The position numbers were made by a program, and so were the translations under genes. From a virus, in IMG/VR virus record IMGVR_UViG_3300022937_001582, positions 1 to 25,158 of that record: a stretch of DNA of 25,158 nt; one strand, written 5' to 3'. Under the pieces are notes generated by a model that worked only from the letters and a program-made list of their open reading frames with translations, was not told where the DNA came from and searched no databases. Shown piece after piece: positions 6,638 through 14,302 of the stretch (positions within the stretch are counted from its first letter, which is position 1; each line of letters begins with the position of its first letter).

Positions 6638-8012
6638 CTTCTTCCCAAGGATCTTTTAAATTTTTCCATTCTTTACCAAATCGCCACATAGGCGCTTTCA
6701 ATGTTTCGATATCAACTTCATAAAATTTTTCAATAGGTCCAGCATCTATATCATAGTCAACAAATCCTGACCATGCGTGTTGCGATACTATTAATTGTAT
6801 ATTGTTGTATTTTTCTTTTAAATGTTTTATAAGTTGGTTTTCTTTAACAACTCTTTGTTTCGTTGGAACAAAAGGCACTGTTGGTTCATAAGCAAAAATA
6901 TTGCTGATATTAAAAATTACATTGACATCATTTTTAAATTTTAATGTGAATTCATTTAACAAGTCACATTCTACAAATTTAAATTTAATACGATCTTTGA
7001 TAGGCCATAAACGAGCAAGTGTATCAATGTGTTCTGCTATTTCTAATTTAGAAGGTAACCAGTCTGGTGTCTTATGTCTATTCTGTGTTTTTAAAAATTG
7101 ATAGTAATCTCCTCCTGAGAATTTTTTTACTGTCTGTTCCATGTAAAAAAGAGCATTGGGATTGTAATCATAAAATATCACTTCTGTTGTATCGTCATAT
7201 CCATACTTGTCTAGGTATTTTAACCAATTAAATCCACTTGCAGGCGTTATTAATTGCTTTATATTTCCTGCTATGTGTAGTGTTTGAAGTTCTTCTGTGT
7301 TGATGGGATAGAATAATCTATTGGCGCTTTGATTATATTTTTTATAAATCTGTTTGCTGTTTTCAATGAAATCCGTTTCGTGTATAGCATAGTAACATTT
7401 TTTGCTAGAACGAATGTCCTCATCAAACACAATAATATTTTCCTTGTTGTCTAATGCTGTACGTATCACATTCCAACCATGCCATTTGTGTTTGTACGTC
7501 TTCAGTTCTGTGCCTGGTTTAACCCATAATGGAGTATAATCATCGTGGAAATTTTCTTCACTTCTAATAGGTTCCGAAGTAAAATGTTCAGAATCACGTT
7601 GCATTTCTCCTATCACAGGCAATTCTAATTGTTTATGTTTTTTTAGATTGATAACATAGCATTGTTCGTGCAGTTCATAATATCCTTCTTTTCTATCTAG
7701 TATGTGTCCTGCTATATAAAAATCTTGTTCAATTAATTTGTGTAGATGTTTGAAAAACGCACCTCCTTGAAATTCAGTATCTGGAGAATATACCACAGCA
7801 TAATCGTATTGATCTACCAATTTACTTAAAGCAACATCCTCAGATAAGGCTATCTGGACGTCATATCCCATTGTGTTAATTTTTCCTATCTGATATTCAG
7901 CAATATTTTGAATAATTTCTGTGGCTGATGAATTCTTAATCTTATGAAAGTTTGTATCAAGCACAAAAACTATATCATGTTTTTTATGTTGGGCGTCAAA
8001 TTGAAATGCCAT
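6624..8012 (-). CDS. two-domain protein: unknown N-terminus, methyltransferase-like C-terminus
   Basis: 462 residues, not recognised as a whole. The N-terminal half (about 1-230) begins with a strand HDIVFVLDT, then has VVYSPDTEFQGGAFF and GHILDRKEGYYELHEQ. It reads like an alpha/beta domain, possibly a diverged transferase, but no decisive motif is present. The C-terminal half (about 245-400) has the order of a class I methyltransferase: a loop LITPASGFNWLKYL where the SAM glycine loop would be, a strand ending in an acidic residue (VIFYDYNPNAL, D282), FVECDLL (D350) and a strand VNVIFNISNIFAYEP. The glycine loop is degenerate, so activity is uncertain. The protein ends in an acidic run WEEDEEQ. 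AGGAG stands 11 bases before the ATG. It overlaps its neighbours by 17 and 14 bases, so it belongs to the modification operon. Confidence 0.5.
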   Translation of the reverse strand: MAFQFDAQHKKHDIVFVLDTNFHKIKNSSATEIIQNIAEYQIGKINTMGYDVQIALSEDVALSKLVDQYDYAVVYSPDTEFQGGAFFKHLHKLIEQDFYIAGHILDRKEGYYELHEQCYVINLKKHKQLELPVIGEMQRDSEHFTSEPIRSEENFHDDYTPLWVKPGTELKTYKHKWHGWNVIRTALDNKENIIVFDEDIRSSKKCYYAIHETDFIENSKQIYKKYNQSANRLFYPINTEELQTLHIAGNIKQLITPASGFNWLKYLDKYGYDDTTEVIFYDYNPNALFYMEQTVKKFSGGDYYQFLKTQNRHKTPDWLPSKLEIAEHIDTLARLWPIKDRIKFKFVECDLLNEFTLKFKNDVNVIFNISNIFAYEPTVPFVPTKQRVVKENQLIKHLKEKYNNIQLIVSQHAWSGFVDYDIDAGPIEKFYEVDIETLKAPMWRFGKEWKNLKDPWEEDEEQ

Positions 8013-8655
8013 ATTTTTTAATACTCCTATCTAATAATTCGTTAAATTGTTGTCTTTTATTGCCTATGTGTGCTTGAGCAATCATGTGTATTCTTTCCAC
8101 ATTGGCATTGTTCACTACTGAATGATCTTTCAGTATGTTGATTAAAAATACTTTGCCGTGCCTAAACGGTACTAATCCATGATCTTTAATTTCCATATAA
8201 CACAGTGCTGGATGTATCACCGACACATTTATTGGAATTAGGTGTTCGCACAAATCCTCTGGCAGTTGATGTCCTGGATGATCATTGTGCCAATCAATTC
8301 TTCCGGCAGGATCCAATTTCATAAAACGTATTCTACTGTATCGTTCAGCAGGAAATTTATCCCAAAACATTTTTGCCGCAGGTGCTATCTGTGATAGTTC
8401 TGTCCATTCATAAGGAGCATTCAATTCATCGTCATAGCCATATTCTTTTGCTACCTGTGTTTTGTCAATGCCTAATCCATGCAGACAACAACTGCTCCAA
8501 CCTTTGTGTGATTCTTTTTCTCTGTGCGGAACATAATATGAATTCACTTTGGCAAATTCTACGTGATCTGTGTAGGGTCCGAAATCTAAATCTAACTCCA
8601 ACCAAGGCAGAGTTCCATCTTTAAATTTGTTAAACACCTTAGTTGCTGTGTCCAT
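7996..8655 (-). CDS. 2OG-Fe(II) oxygenase-like protein (AspH-type)
   Basis: 219 residues. The core RIRFMKLDPAGRIDWHND has H123 and D125, the distal histidine is H178 (LKDHSVVN) and R188 lies ten residues on (VERIHMIAQ). This H-x-D...H...R order is typical of aspartyl/asparaginyl hydroxylase-like and prolyl-hydroxylase-like enzymes that use iron and 2-oxoglutarate. The N-terminal 100 residues (PWLELDLDFGPYTDH onward) are a variable cap, perhaps for substrate choice. GGGAG is seven bases ahead of ATG 8655. It overlaps the methyltransferase gene upstream by 17 bases and the 462-residue gene downstream by 17. It is the second oxygenase of the island, and the iron-binding layout matches the partial protein at 1-637. 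Hydroxylation of a protein side chain, sugar or lipid are all possible. The family call is fairly sure. Confidence 0.76.
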   Translation of the reverse strand: MDTATKVFNKFKDGTLPWLELDLDFGPYTDHVEFAKVNSYYVPHREKESHKGWSSCCLHGLGIDKTQVAKEYGYDDELNAPYEWTELSQIAPAAKMFWDKFPAERYSRIRFMKLDPAGRIDWHNDHPGHQLPEDLCEHLIPINVSVIHPALCYMEIKDHGLVPFRHGKVFLINILKDHSVVNNANVERIHMIAQAHIGNKRQQFNELLDRSIKKYGISI

Positions 8656-9256
8656 CTTTCACTCCCATGATCATAAATCTTTTGTATTTTTCTGTGGGCA
8701 ATTCAGCCGCAAATGAAATTTTAAGTCCACAAGTTTTTTTGAATGTTTCTAAGTCAGGTTGACAGTTCACGTGCTCATCATGAGCAACATAGTTATTACT
8801 CTGCAGAATAATTCTTGTGCTAGTGGGCAACAGGTCGATCCATTTATCATATTGTTCTTTGCTCATGTGTTCACAAGCAGTATTAATAATCAAATTGTGT
8901 TTGTTGTAATTTTTATATTCCAACATATCACCTGTCACTGCTCTAAACTGACTGCGTATTTCATATTCTTTGTTCATTGTTTTAGCAATAGATTCACACG
9001 TAGGATCTTTGTCCAAAGATGTTATTCTCAAAATATCCAATTCACTGTTGAACATTAAAGTTGCCAGCACACCATTCCAGCCTCCACATATCAATATGTC
9101 ATAAGGCACTCTTTGGAAATAGTGTTTCAAATTGTCAATCAACCAAACCTTACTGTTGATTTGTCCTTTCCAGAAACTTTCCAATGTGCGATATCTGTCA
9201 TCAGATTGTCTGATGGCATCCATCCAATACAGCACATCTCTAATATTAATTCTCAA
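8639..9256 (-). CDS. class I SAM-dependent methyltransferase
   Basis: 205 residues from an unusual TTG start at 9256. AGGAG sits six bases ahead of it, which decides for this codon; the first in-frame ATG would remove only 11 residues. The Rossmann signature is DILICGGWNGVLATLM (glycine loop 58-62), an acidic residue ending strand 2 (SLDKD, D82), TGDML (D110) and the strand NLIINTACEHM (121-131), where the motif-IV catalytic region would be. Class I enzymes transfer a methyl group from SAM to small molecules, sugars, proteins or nucleic acids. Nothing here points to a DNA methylase: no NPPY or DPPY motif is present. It overlaps a radical SAM gene by 11 bases and an oxygenase gene by 17, so a role in tailoring the same product is likely. 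Confidence 0.74.
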   Translation of the reverse strand: MRINIRDVLYWMDAIRQSDDRYRTLESFWKGQINSKVWLIDNLKHYFQRVPYDILICGGWNGVLATLMFNSELDILRITSLDKDPTCESIAKTMNKEYEIRSQFRAVTGDMLEYKNYNKHNLIINTACEHMSKEQYDKWIDLLPTSTRIILQSNNYVAHDEHVNCQPDLETFKKTCGLKISFAAELPTEKYKRFMIMGVKDGHSN

Positions 9257-10232
9257 ATTGGGCTCCTAGTTTATCAAAAGATCCACACTGTTTGCCACAT
9301 TCTTGTAACGGTGTATGACTCCATGTTTGTTCAATTTTGTCAAAGTATCCATTTTCAAATATCTCTTTTAGACTACTTGTATTTAAATTCGGAAACTCGC
9401 CAATTCTTTCCATATAATCAATTCTACTTGCCTGCATGGGCGGGATCCATTCCATATCCAACCAACAGCAAGGCGAAACGTTACCACACGCACTCACATA
9501 CAACTGACGGTTTTTCACTGCTTTACACACAATAGTAGGCTTGGTCTCTTTTTGTGATTGCTCGATCAAAGGAATCATCTCTTTGCTCTTCTGTGTAGGC
9601 TCTAATTTGTGTAACGGATGTCCTTTTTCATCTATCACTTGTAAAGCACCATCTTTAAATCTTGAAGTGTGTTTTGTGGAAAACATTTTAAATCCTAGAT
9701 CTTTACTCATTTGTTCTGCTTCTGCCACCTGATGTTCATTGTGTTTGAATACTAGCATATGCCATTTGGCAAATCCACCTGCTTGGATGAATGCTTTGGC
9801 ATTGGCAATAATTTTGTCAAAATCTGTAGATATTCTATACAGATGATTTGTGTCTGCTAATCCATCTAATCCAAAAGTTACCTTTACTTTTTCCTGTGCT
9901 AACTTCTTCCACCATTCTGGATCTCTAGCACTGCCATTTGTGTGCATGGCAAGTCTAATACGTGGATTGGTGGCTCTTAGATGTTGATATATTTCTAGTG
10001 TGTCTTTACTAACAATTGGATCTCCTAGATTACCACACATAAACAAACTGTCTATTTGTTTTATAAAATCTTCAGGAAACCATTTTTTAAAAGTTTCCAG
10101 TGTGATTTCATCCAGATGTATGAAAGGATTCAAAGGACCGCCTTGTATTCTTCTCGGACACATAGGACATTTAGCCTGACACTTGCTTGTGATTTCTAAA
10201 TGAACATCTCTGATATCTGTGAGTTTATACAT
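9246..10232 (-). CDS. radical SAM protein with C-terminal SPASM/twitch domain
   Basis: 328 residues. Cluster cysteines are C18, C22 and C25 (SKCQAKCPMC). The expected GGEP motif is replaced by GNLGDP (about 68-73), a change known in some SPASM enzymes. The C-terminal domain has C236, C249 (ACGNVSPCCW), C255, C256, C312 and C316, a typical auxiliary Fe-S set. It differs from both other radical SAM types in the island. ATG 10232 has AGGA eight bases ahead. It overlaps the upstream radical SAM gene by 8 bases and the methyltransferase gene by 11. This is the third side-by-side pair of radical SAM genes in the window. SPASM enzymes often act on ribosomal peptides, but some act on sugars or mature enzyme active sites, so the substrate remains open. 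Confidence 0.85.
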   Translation of the reverse strand: MYKLTDIRDVHLEITSKCQAKCPMCPRRIQGGPLNPFIHLDEITLETFKKWFPEDFIKQIDSLFMCGNLGDPIVSKDTLEIYQHLRATNPRIRLAMHTNGSARDPEWWKKLAQEKVKVTFGLDGLADTNHLYRISTDFDKIIANAKAFIQAGGFAKWHMLVFKHNEHQVAEAEQMSKDLGFKMFSTKHTSRFKDGALQVIDEKGHPLHKLEPTQKSKEMIPLIEQSQKETKPTIVCKAVKNRQLYVSACGNVSPCCWLDMEWIPPMQASRIDYMERIGEFPNLNTSSLKEIFENGYFDKIEQTWSHTPLQECGKQCGSFDKLGAQFEN

Positions 10233-11313
10233 TTGTTCTTTCCTTTTTGAATATCTTTGACTGCTTACGACTGATTTCCATTATGATTTCATCTCGTTCA
10301 ATGCTTTCTAATTTGTCCAACTGTCTTGATTTGGGAATTTTACTATCAGCAGAACTAACGCAAGTTGGAGTTATACATTTGTTAGGTGTTTTAAATAATT
10401 GAAAACCTCCGTCTATTGTGCCTAATGGTTCATCATGACAACTGTATGCTCTTTTTATTTCGCCGCCAGGTTCACGCACAATACAACTTTGATAACCTGC
10501 ATTACAATTCCAGCCTTTAAATCTGTTAAAGCCAAAAGCATTGAATCTCTCTGCTTGATCCATTTCATACAAATTGTCTTTGTGATCCATAAGAGTTATT
10601 TGACCGACTGTGGTACCATCATTTGTTTTTAGTGCAAATCCTGTTTTCATCTGTTCAATTTGTTCGTCACTGTAACCTGATACAATTTCACTGGCAGTTT
10701 CATTGCTTTGTGGCTTTAGTGTGACGTTTATTCCCCTATCATTAAATCTTTTACATCTATCATACAGTTCATTAAACAATTCGGGAACCATTACTTGGTT
10801 TATTGTAACATAAACGCCTGCGTCTTGCAACATTAAAAGTTTGTCACCAAAAGTTTGTTCATCAGCAAATTCATGATGATAACTGGCAGTGATGCTTCTA
10901 CGCACCAAAGATTCTGTGGCTTTGATCCAAGTTTTCCACCATTTTGTTCCTGGTGAACAATTTGTGGTCATATGAATACTTTGATATCTACTTTTAACAT
11001 CTGAGGCATAATGTCCAATCAAAGGTAAAAATCTTTTGTATGCTGTGGGTTCACCACCCGAGAAACTGAAATGAAAACTATGAAAGCCATTACTTCTGGC
11101 TTGAGTTTTTATTTCATCCATAGTTTTTTTGTAAACTTCTAATGGTCTGTGATCCACCTTTTTGGAGTGAGCATAGGGCCAACAGTATGAACAATCGTAA
11201 TTACAAAATCTACTCAGTATCCAACTCACATTGAATACTTTTTCATTCAGCATAGTTTTTTGTCCAAACTGTACAATGTTATCAAAAGGTATTCTAGTAG
11301 TATGTACTGACAC
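10225..11313 (-). CDS. short radical SAM protein with SPASM-like cysteine tail (third copy)
   Basis: 362 residues from GTG 11313. A TTG at 11328 is in frame, but GAGGAG lies seven bases before the GTG and would fall inside the coding region if TTG were used. Cluster cysteines are C37, C41 and C44 (RFCNYDCSYC), the same decapeptide core as the 298-residue protein. GGEP is at 86-89 (FSGGEP). The tail has FKGWNC, a further Cys seven residues on, YSC and NKCITPTC. It follows the spacing of the other two family members but lacks the final C-x-C. A basic, charged extension of about 40 residues follows (SRKQSKIFKKERTNV at the end), absent from the other copies. It overlaps the glycosyltransferase-like gene upstream by 20 bases. 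Reaction class sure, substrate unknown. Confidence 0.83.
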   Translation of the reverse strand: MSVHTTRIPFDNIVQFGQKTMLNEKVFNVSWILSRFCNYDCSYCWPYAHSKKVDHRPLEVYKKTMDEIKTQARSNGFHSFHFSFSGGEPTAYKRFLPLIGHYASDVKSRYQSIHMTTNCSPGTKWWKTWIKATESLVRRSITASYHHEFADEQTFGDKLLMLQDAGVYVTINQVMVPELFNELYDRCKRFNDRGINVTLKPQSNETASEIVSGYSDEQIEQMKTGFALKTNDGTTVGQITLMDHKDNLYEMDQAERFNAFGFNRFKGWNCNAGYQSCIVREPGGEIKRAYSCHDEPLGTIDGGFQLFKTPNKCITPTCVSSADSKIPKSRQLDKLESIERDEIIMEISRKQSKIFKKERTNV

Positions 11314-11983
11314 TGCAGGTCTCCTCAAAATGTTTTTTCAACCAATCAAAATCATTGATATAATTTAATTTGTCTTTGTTTTCAGTTCCAAACTTTCTAC
11401 CTTGTTGTGCGCCTTCAATGGCAAAATCACCATAAGGTCTATCAGCACCTTTTGAACACCACACATCTAATCTTTGTTCTGTTTCACCATCTACTTGTCT
11501 ATCTATCACTTTGGAACTTAATTTTACACATTCTCTAAAAGCACTTTTCCAAGCACTAAAAGGATCTGAATTAAATGCTGTGATGTTTGATACTTGCGTT
11601 ATTGCTTTAAAATTTTTAGATATGCTTGTGGTCATATCAGTTGTGTTTGTGTCCATATCTAATGTCAATTGTCTTGGCAACAATTTAACTCCACCGTATC
11701 CATACTGCAAATCATTTATAGGATTACGACTTTGCCAAACATGAACAGTTTCTAAATTATATTGATCCACATCATAATTGAATTTAAAGTCATCAACTAT
11801 CCTAGCATCAGCATCAACCACCCAAAACATTTTTGTTACTGCTACTTTTGCCGCTTCGATGTGTGCTTGATGGATACCTTTAACTCCTTGAACCCGTTGA
11901 GCAATAGGAAAACGATCACACAAAGTTTTAAAATTGTAATCTGCTAATGCTTCATTATAACTTATAAAAACTATATCATACAT
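11294..11983 (-). CDS. glycosyltransferase-like protein (GT-A, VDADAR type), short paralogue
   Basis: 229 residues. A beta strand followed by an acidic triad (MFWVVDADARIVDDF, about 52-66) suits the metal and nucleotide-sugar site of a GT-A glycosyltransferase. It is clearly related to the next gene upstream. Shared stretches are GVxGxxxAHxxAA before the acidic motif, a YGxGxxK segment, AWxxxFRExVKxS and QRLxVWxxxGxDxxYG. It is shorter than its partner, mostly at the C-terminus. The function, transfer of a sugar to a glycan, protein or nucleobase, is inferred only. The start overlaps the stop of the partner by one base (TAATG), and AAGGA lies farther upstream than ideal. The tandem pair suggests duplication and specialisation, for example adding different sugars or working as a heterodimer. 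Confidence 0.6.
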   Translation of the reverse strand: MYDIVFISYNEALADYNFKTLCDRFPIAQRVQGVKGIHQAHIEAAKVAVTKMFWVVDADARIVDDFKFNYDVDQYNLETVHVWQSRNPINDLQYGYGGVKLLPRQLTLDMDTNTTDMTTSISKNFKAITQVSNITAFNSDPFSAWKSAFRECVKLSSKVIDRQVDGETEQRLDVWCSKGADRPYGDFAIEGAQQGRKFGTENKDKLNYINDFDWLKKHFEETCSVSTYY

Positions 11984-12891
11984 TAAATTGTTTTCCTTAT
12001 TATTCTTGGTGTGTTGTGATAAACAGATTTAAAAAACTTACTTTGTTCAGCAGTCAAAGGTTCAATTGGCAAATCAATATCAAACTGCTGTGTAATTTTC
12101 TTTCCAAGTGCTATTGTGTCTTCATAAAAATCAACCTTTATATCGTCATGCAGTTCATATTTCCAATATTTTTGAAAATATCTATAGTTGTTTGCCTGTG
12201 TGAAATCCCAATCGGTACACATGGTCAAATAACATCCTGTTCTTGCTCCGTGGATAGCATGAATTCCGTATTGATTATCCATGCCCACTGACATCCATAC
12301 CAGCAATCTTTGATAGTTTTGCCACCATAAATCCTTTGGTGCTTGTCTCACATTCTTGTCCAAACTCATTTTTACACCTTCTCTGAAGCCTGCTCTCCAG
12401 GCTTGATATGCTGATCCATCAATATGACTGACTGAATAATTGTCATTGAATTGATAATAATTTGGAAAATGACAAAATTCTATCACATTTTTATTTGTGC
12501 TGTCTTCTTTCCCATCGTGGTTTTCATGCGTCTGCATATTTTTTACAAAGTCTTTAGACCAACATTTTAAACTGCCGTTGCCATATTTTAAGCCATTGAG
12601 TCCAATGTGCCCACACCAACTGAATTGATATGTGTTATCTACTCCTAAAGCATTAAGATTTACTGCCACTTGTAAAAAGTCTTCATGTACTTGCGTGTCC
12701 GCATCCACTGTGATAAATCTTTCTGTGTCTGATATTTCTGCCGCACGTTTATGAGCAGTGTCAAATCCCAATACACCATGCACTCGTTTTGCCCATGGTA
12801 TTTTCCTTTTCAAATCAGCAAAGTTTTTTTCTGCGTTGGGTTCATCCACACTCAAAAATACAAAATCCATATCAGATACTTTTAAAATCAT
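11983..12891 (-). CDS. glycosyltransferase-like protein (GT-A, VDADT type), long paralogue
   Basis: 302 residues. The acidic motif FITVDADTQVHEDF (about 59-72), preceded by a hydrophobic strand, fits the DxD site that holds a metal ion and sugar nucleotide in GT-A enzymes. The middle of the protein is rich in aromatic residues, with AWRAGFREGVKMS and YQRLLVWMSVGMDNQYG matching the 229-residue paralogue downstream. The C-terminal extension (about 250-302) is specific to this copy. GAGG is seven bases before ATG 12891; a second in-frame Met occurs at residue 8. It overlaps the unknown 198-residue gene by 4 bases. No membrane segment is seen, so it should be cytoplasmic. An alternative is a related nucleotidyltransferase or a non-catalytic GT-A fold; the motif alone does not settle this. 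Confidence 0.6.
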   Translation of the reverse strand: MILKVSDMDFVFLSVDEPNAEKNFADLKRKIPWAKRVHGVLGFDTAHKRAAEISDTERFITVDADTQVHEDFLQVAVNLNALGVDNTYQFSWCGHIGLNGLKYGNGSLKCWSKDFVKNMQTHENHDGKEDSTNKNVIEFCHFPNYYQFNDNYSVSHIDGSAYQAWRAGFREGVKMSLDKNVRQAPKDLWWQNYQRLLVWMSVGMDNQYGIHAIHGARTGCYLTMCTDWDFTQANNYRYFQKYWKYELHDDIKVDFYEDTIALGKKITQQFDIDLPIEPLTAEQSKFFKSVYHNTPRIIRKTI

Positions 12892-13484
12892 TGAACAACC
12901 TCATATGAATAATTGTATATTTTTCTACAAAATAATCTTGGTTTTGAATCTGCTTTATGCTCTATTTCAACACTGCCCTGATCACACAATTGATTTAAAT
13001 CTACGTCAAATGTGTATTCTGGCACACTGGTGTTGTTTTGTGTTGTGGCAAAAAACTTAAGAGTATTATTTTCTTGTTTCACAGTATTTTTAATCACTGT
13101 TTTTAATTCATTATCAATGGTGATATCCCATTTTTTATTCTCTATATCTAATCTAAATCGTATGCAGGGTTCTTTGTCGTTTTTAACTATTTCATAGATT
13201 AATTTGTTAACACTGATGTTTTGCTCTAAATCGTTCTGCGGTTTCTGAGTAACTGTAAATTTGGATTCAACAACATATTGAGTATTTTTAAAAATTACTT
13301 TGTATTCTGTTAATCTTCTTATTCCATTTTGGACTTGCTTCGCTAACTCTTTTGGAATTTCAACACTGTGTCCTTTTTGTTGAATACTGCATCCGTACAC
13401 ATCACCTGATTCAGGATCGAAATGAAAATAATACTGTACTTTAGGACGTATTACATCAAATTTTAATGGAGGTCTTATAGTCAT
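12888..13484 (-). CDS. hypothetical protein, 198 residues
   Basis: Not recognised. The N-terminus (PKVQYYFHFDPESGDVYGCS) has a YFxFDPxSGxV stretch of a type I associate with small proteins of T4-like marine phages, but no function is known to me. The remainder is mostly alternating polar and hydrophobic residues rich in Lys, Asn, Thr and Val, suggesting a beta-rich fold. There is one conspicuous run of strands (NKKWDITIDNELKTVI). No catalytic motif, signal peptide or membrane segment is visible. GGAG lies eight bases before ATG 13484. It sits between the two glycosyltransferase pairs and overlaps both neighbours by four bases, so it is co-translated with them. It could be a partner or accessory subunit of these enzymes, or a virion protein left within the operon. 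Confidence 0.55.
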   Translation of the reverse strand: MTIRPPLKFDVIRPKVQYYFHFDPESGDVYGCSIQQKGHSVEIPKELAKQVQNGIRRLTEYKVIFKNTQYVVESKFTVTQKPQNDLEQNISVNKLIYEIVKNDKEPCIRFRLDIENKKWDITIDNELKTVIKNTVKQENNTLKFFATTQNNTSVPEYTFDVDLNQLCDQGSVEIEHKADSKPRLFCRKIYNYSYEVVQ

Positions 13485-14302
13485 TGTAACTGCTCCATTA
13501 TTTTGTTATTTAAAAAGTTGGGTTCTACATAATGAAATAATCCGTGCTGTCTGATATTGGCCACAAATAATTCATTTTGAGTATTGAAATCATAATTTAA
13601 CTGTTCAGTCCACAAAGATATTTCGCTTTTATAATTTTGTATTCTAGGTTTCATATGAGTGAACGTTAAATTGCTATGCTTACTGAATACTTTGTGCTGT
13701 ATACCCAACAATTTAATTGCTATTGCGGTGGCAACATCCATACTGCACCAAGATTGTGTTTTATTTTGTGTGTATCGTTTGCTGTACTGCTCGTAGTTTT
13801 CCACAATGTCAATCACAAGATTAAAAAACTGTTCATTGTTTTCACATTTTTTAAAATAATGAAACCCACAATACACATTAGGTAAATCATTTTCAACAAA
13901 TACTTTTCTATAATAATTATTGGTTACCCATTCATTTCTATAAGTTTTAACTTTGTCTGTGTAGTACAATTCGTAATTGTCCAATTGTTTCCACCAATGC
14001 TCTATATTTTCCAACAACAACATATCAACATCTAGCACTATGGATTTTTCAAAAGGACTTATGTTGTAAATTTTACATCTATTGTTCACTTTCCAATCGC
14101 TGTTAATTGCTAAATCATTGCCTGGTATATCTTTGATATGATCAAAATACTTTTTATATTGATCTGGCACAGCAATATCTGTAATCAAACACACTTGTTC
14201 TTTGGGCATAAATTTTTTTATACTGGCACTACAGGCAACTGCTTGTTTAAGATAATCGCAGTTATCATTCTTTTGTACAAATAATATAAATCCTCTACTC
14301 AT
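13481..14302 (-). CDS. glycosyltransferase-like protein (GT-A, DVD type)
   Basis: 273 residues from ATG 14302. An in-frame TTG three codons earlier is less likely: ATG 14302 overlaps the upstream stop by 8 bases (ATGAGTAG) and makes the N-terminus MSRGFILF match MTKGVLLF of the neighbour. The motif SIVLDVDMLL (D91 and D93) is the DxD of GT-A glycosyltransferases that bind UDP- or GDP-sugars through a metal. The similarity to the next protein upstream runs full length: DYxKQA in the first helix, VCLIT, the SPF/TPY segment before DxD, YFKK in the middle and a late AIAI helix. Length and layout resemble GT8- or GT32-like enzymes. No membrane anchor is seen. A sugar-transfer role beside fibre genes fits glycosylation of a surface target, but the acceptor is unknown. 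Confidence 0.65.
   Translation of the reverse strand: MSRGFILFVQKNDNCDYLKQAVACSASIKKFMPKEQVCLITDIAVPDQYKKYFDHIKDIPGNDLAINSDWKVNNRCKIYNISPFEKSIVLDVDMLLLENIEHWWKQLDNYELYYTDKVKTYRNEWVTNNYYRKVFVENDLPNVYCGFHYFKKCENNEQFFNLVIDIVENYEQYSKRYTQNKTQSWCSMDVATAIAIKLLGIQHKVFSKHSNLTFTHMKPRIQNYKSEISLWTEQLNYDFNTQNELFVANIRQHGLFHYVEPNFLNNKIMEQLQ

Noticed and set aside
2107-11313. A complete queuosine or 7-deazaguanine pathway (QueC with a radical SAM QueE)
   Set aside because: None of the radical SAM proteins is QueE-like in size or layout; all but the twitch pair have C-terminal auxiliary cysteines, and QueD and QueF are absent.
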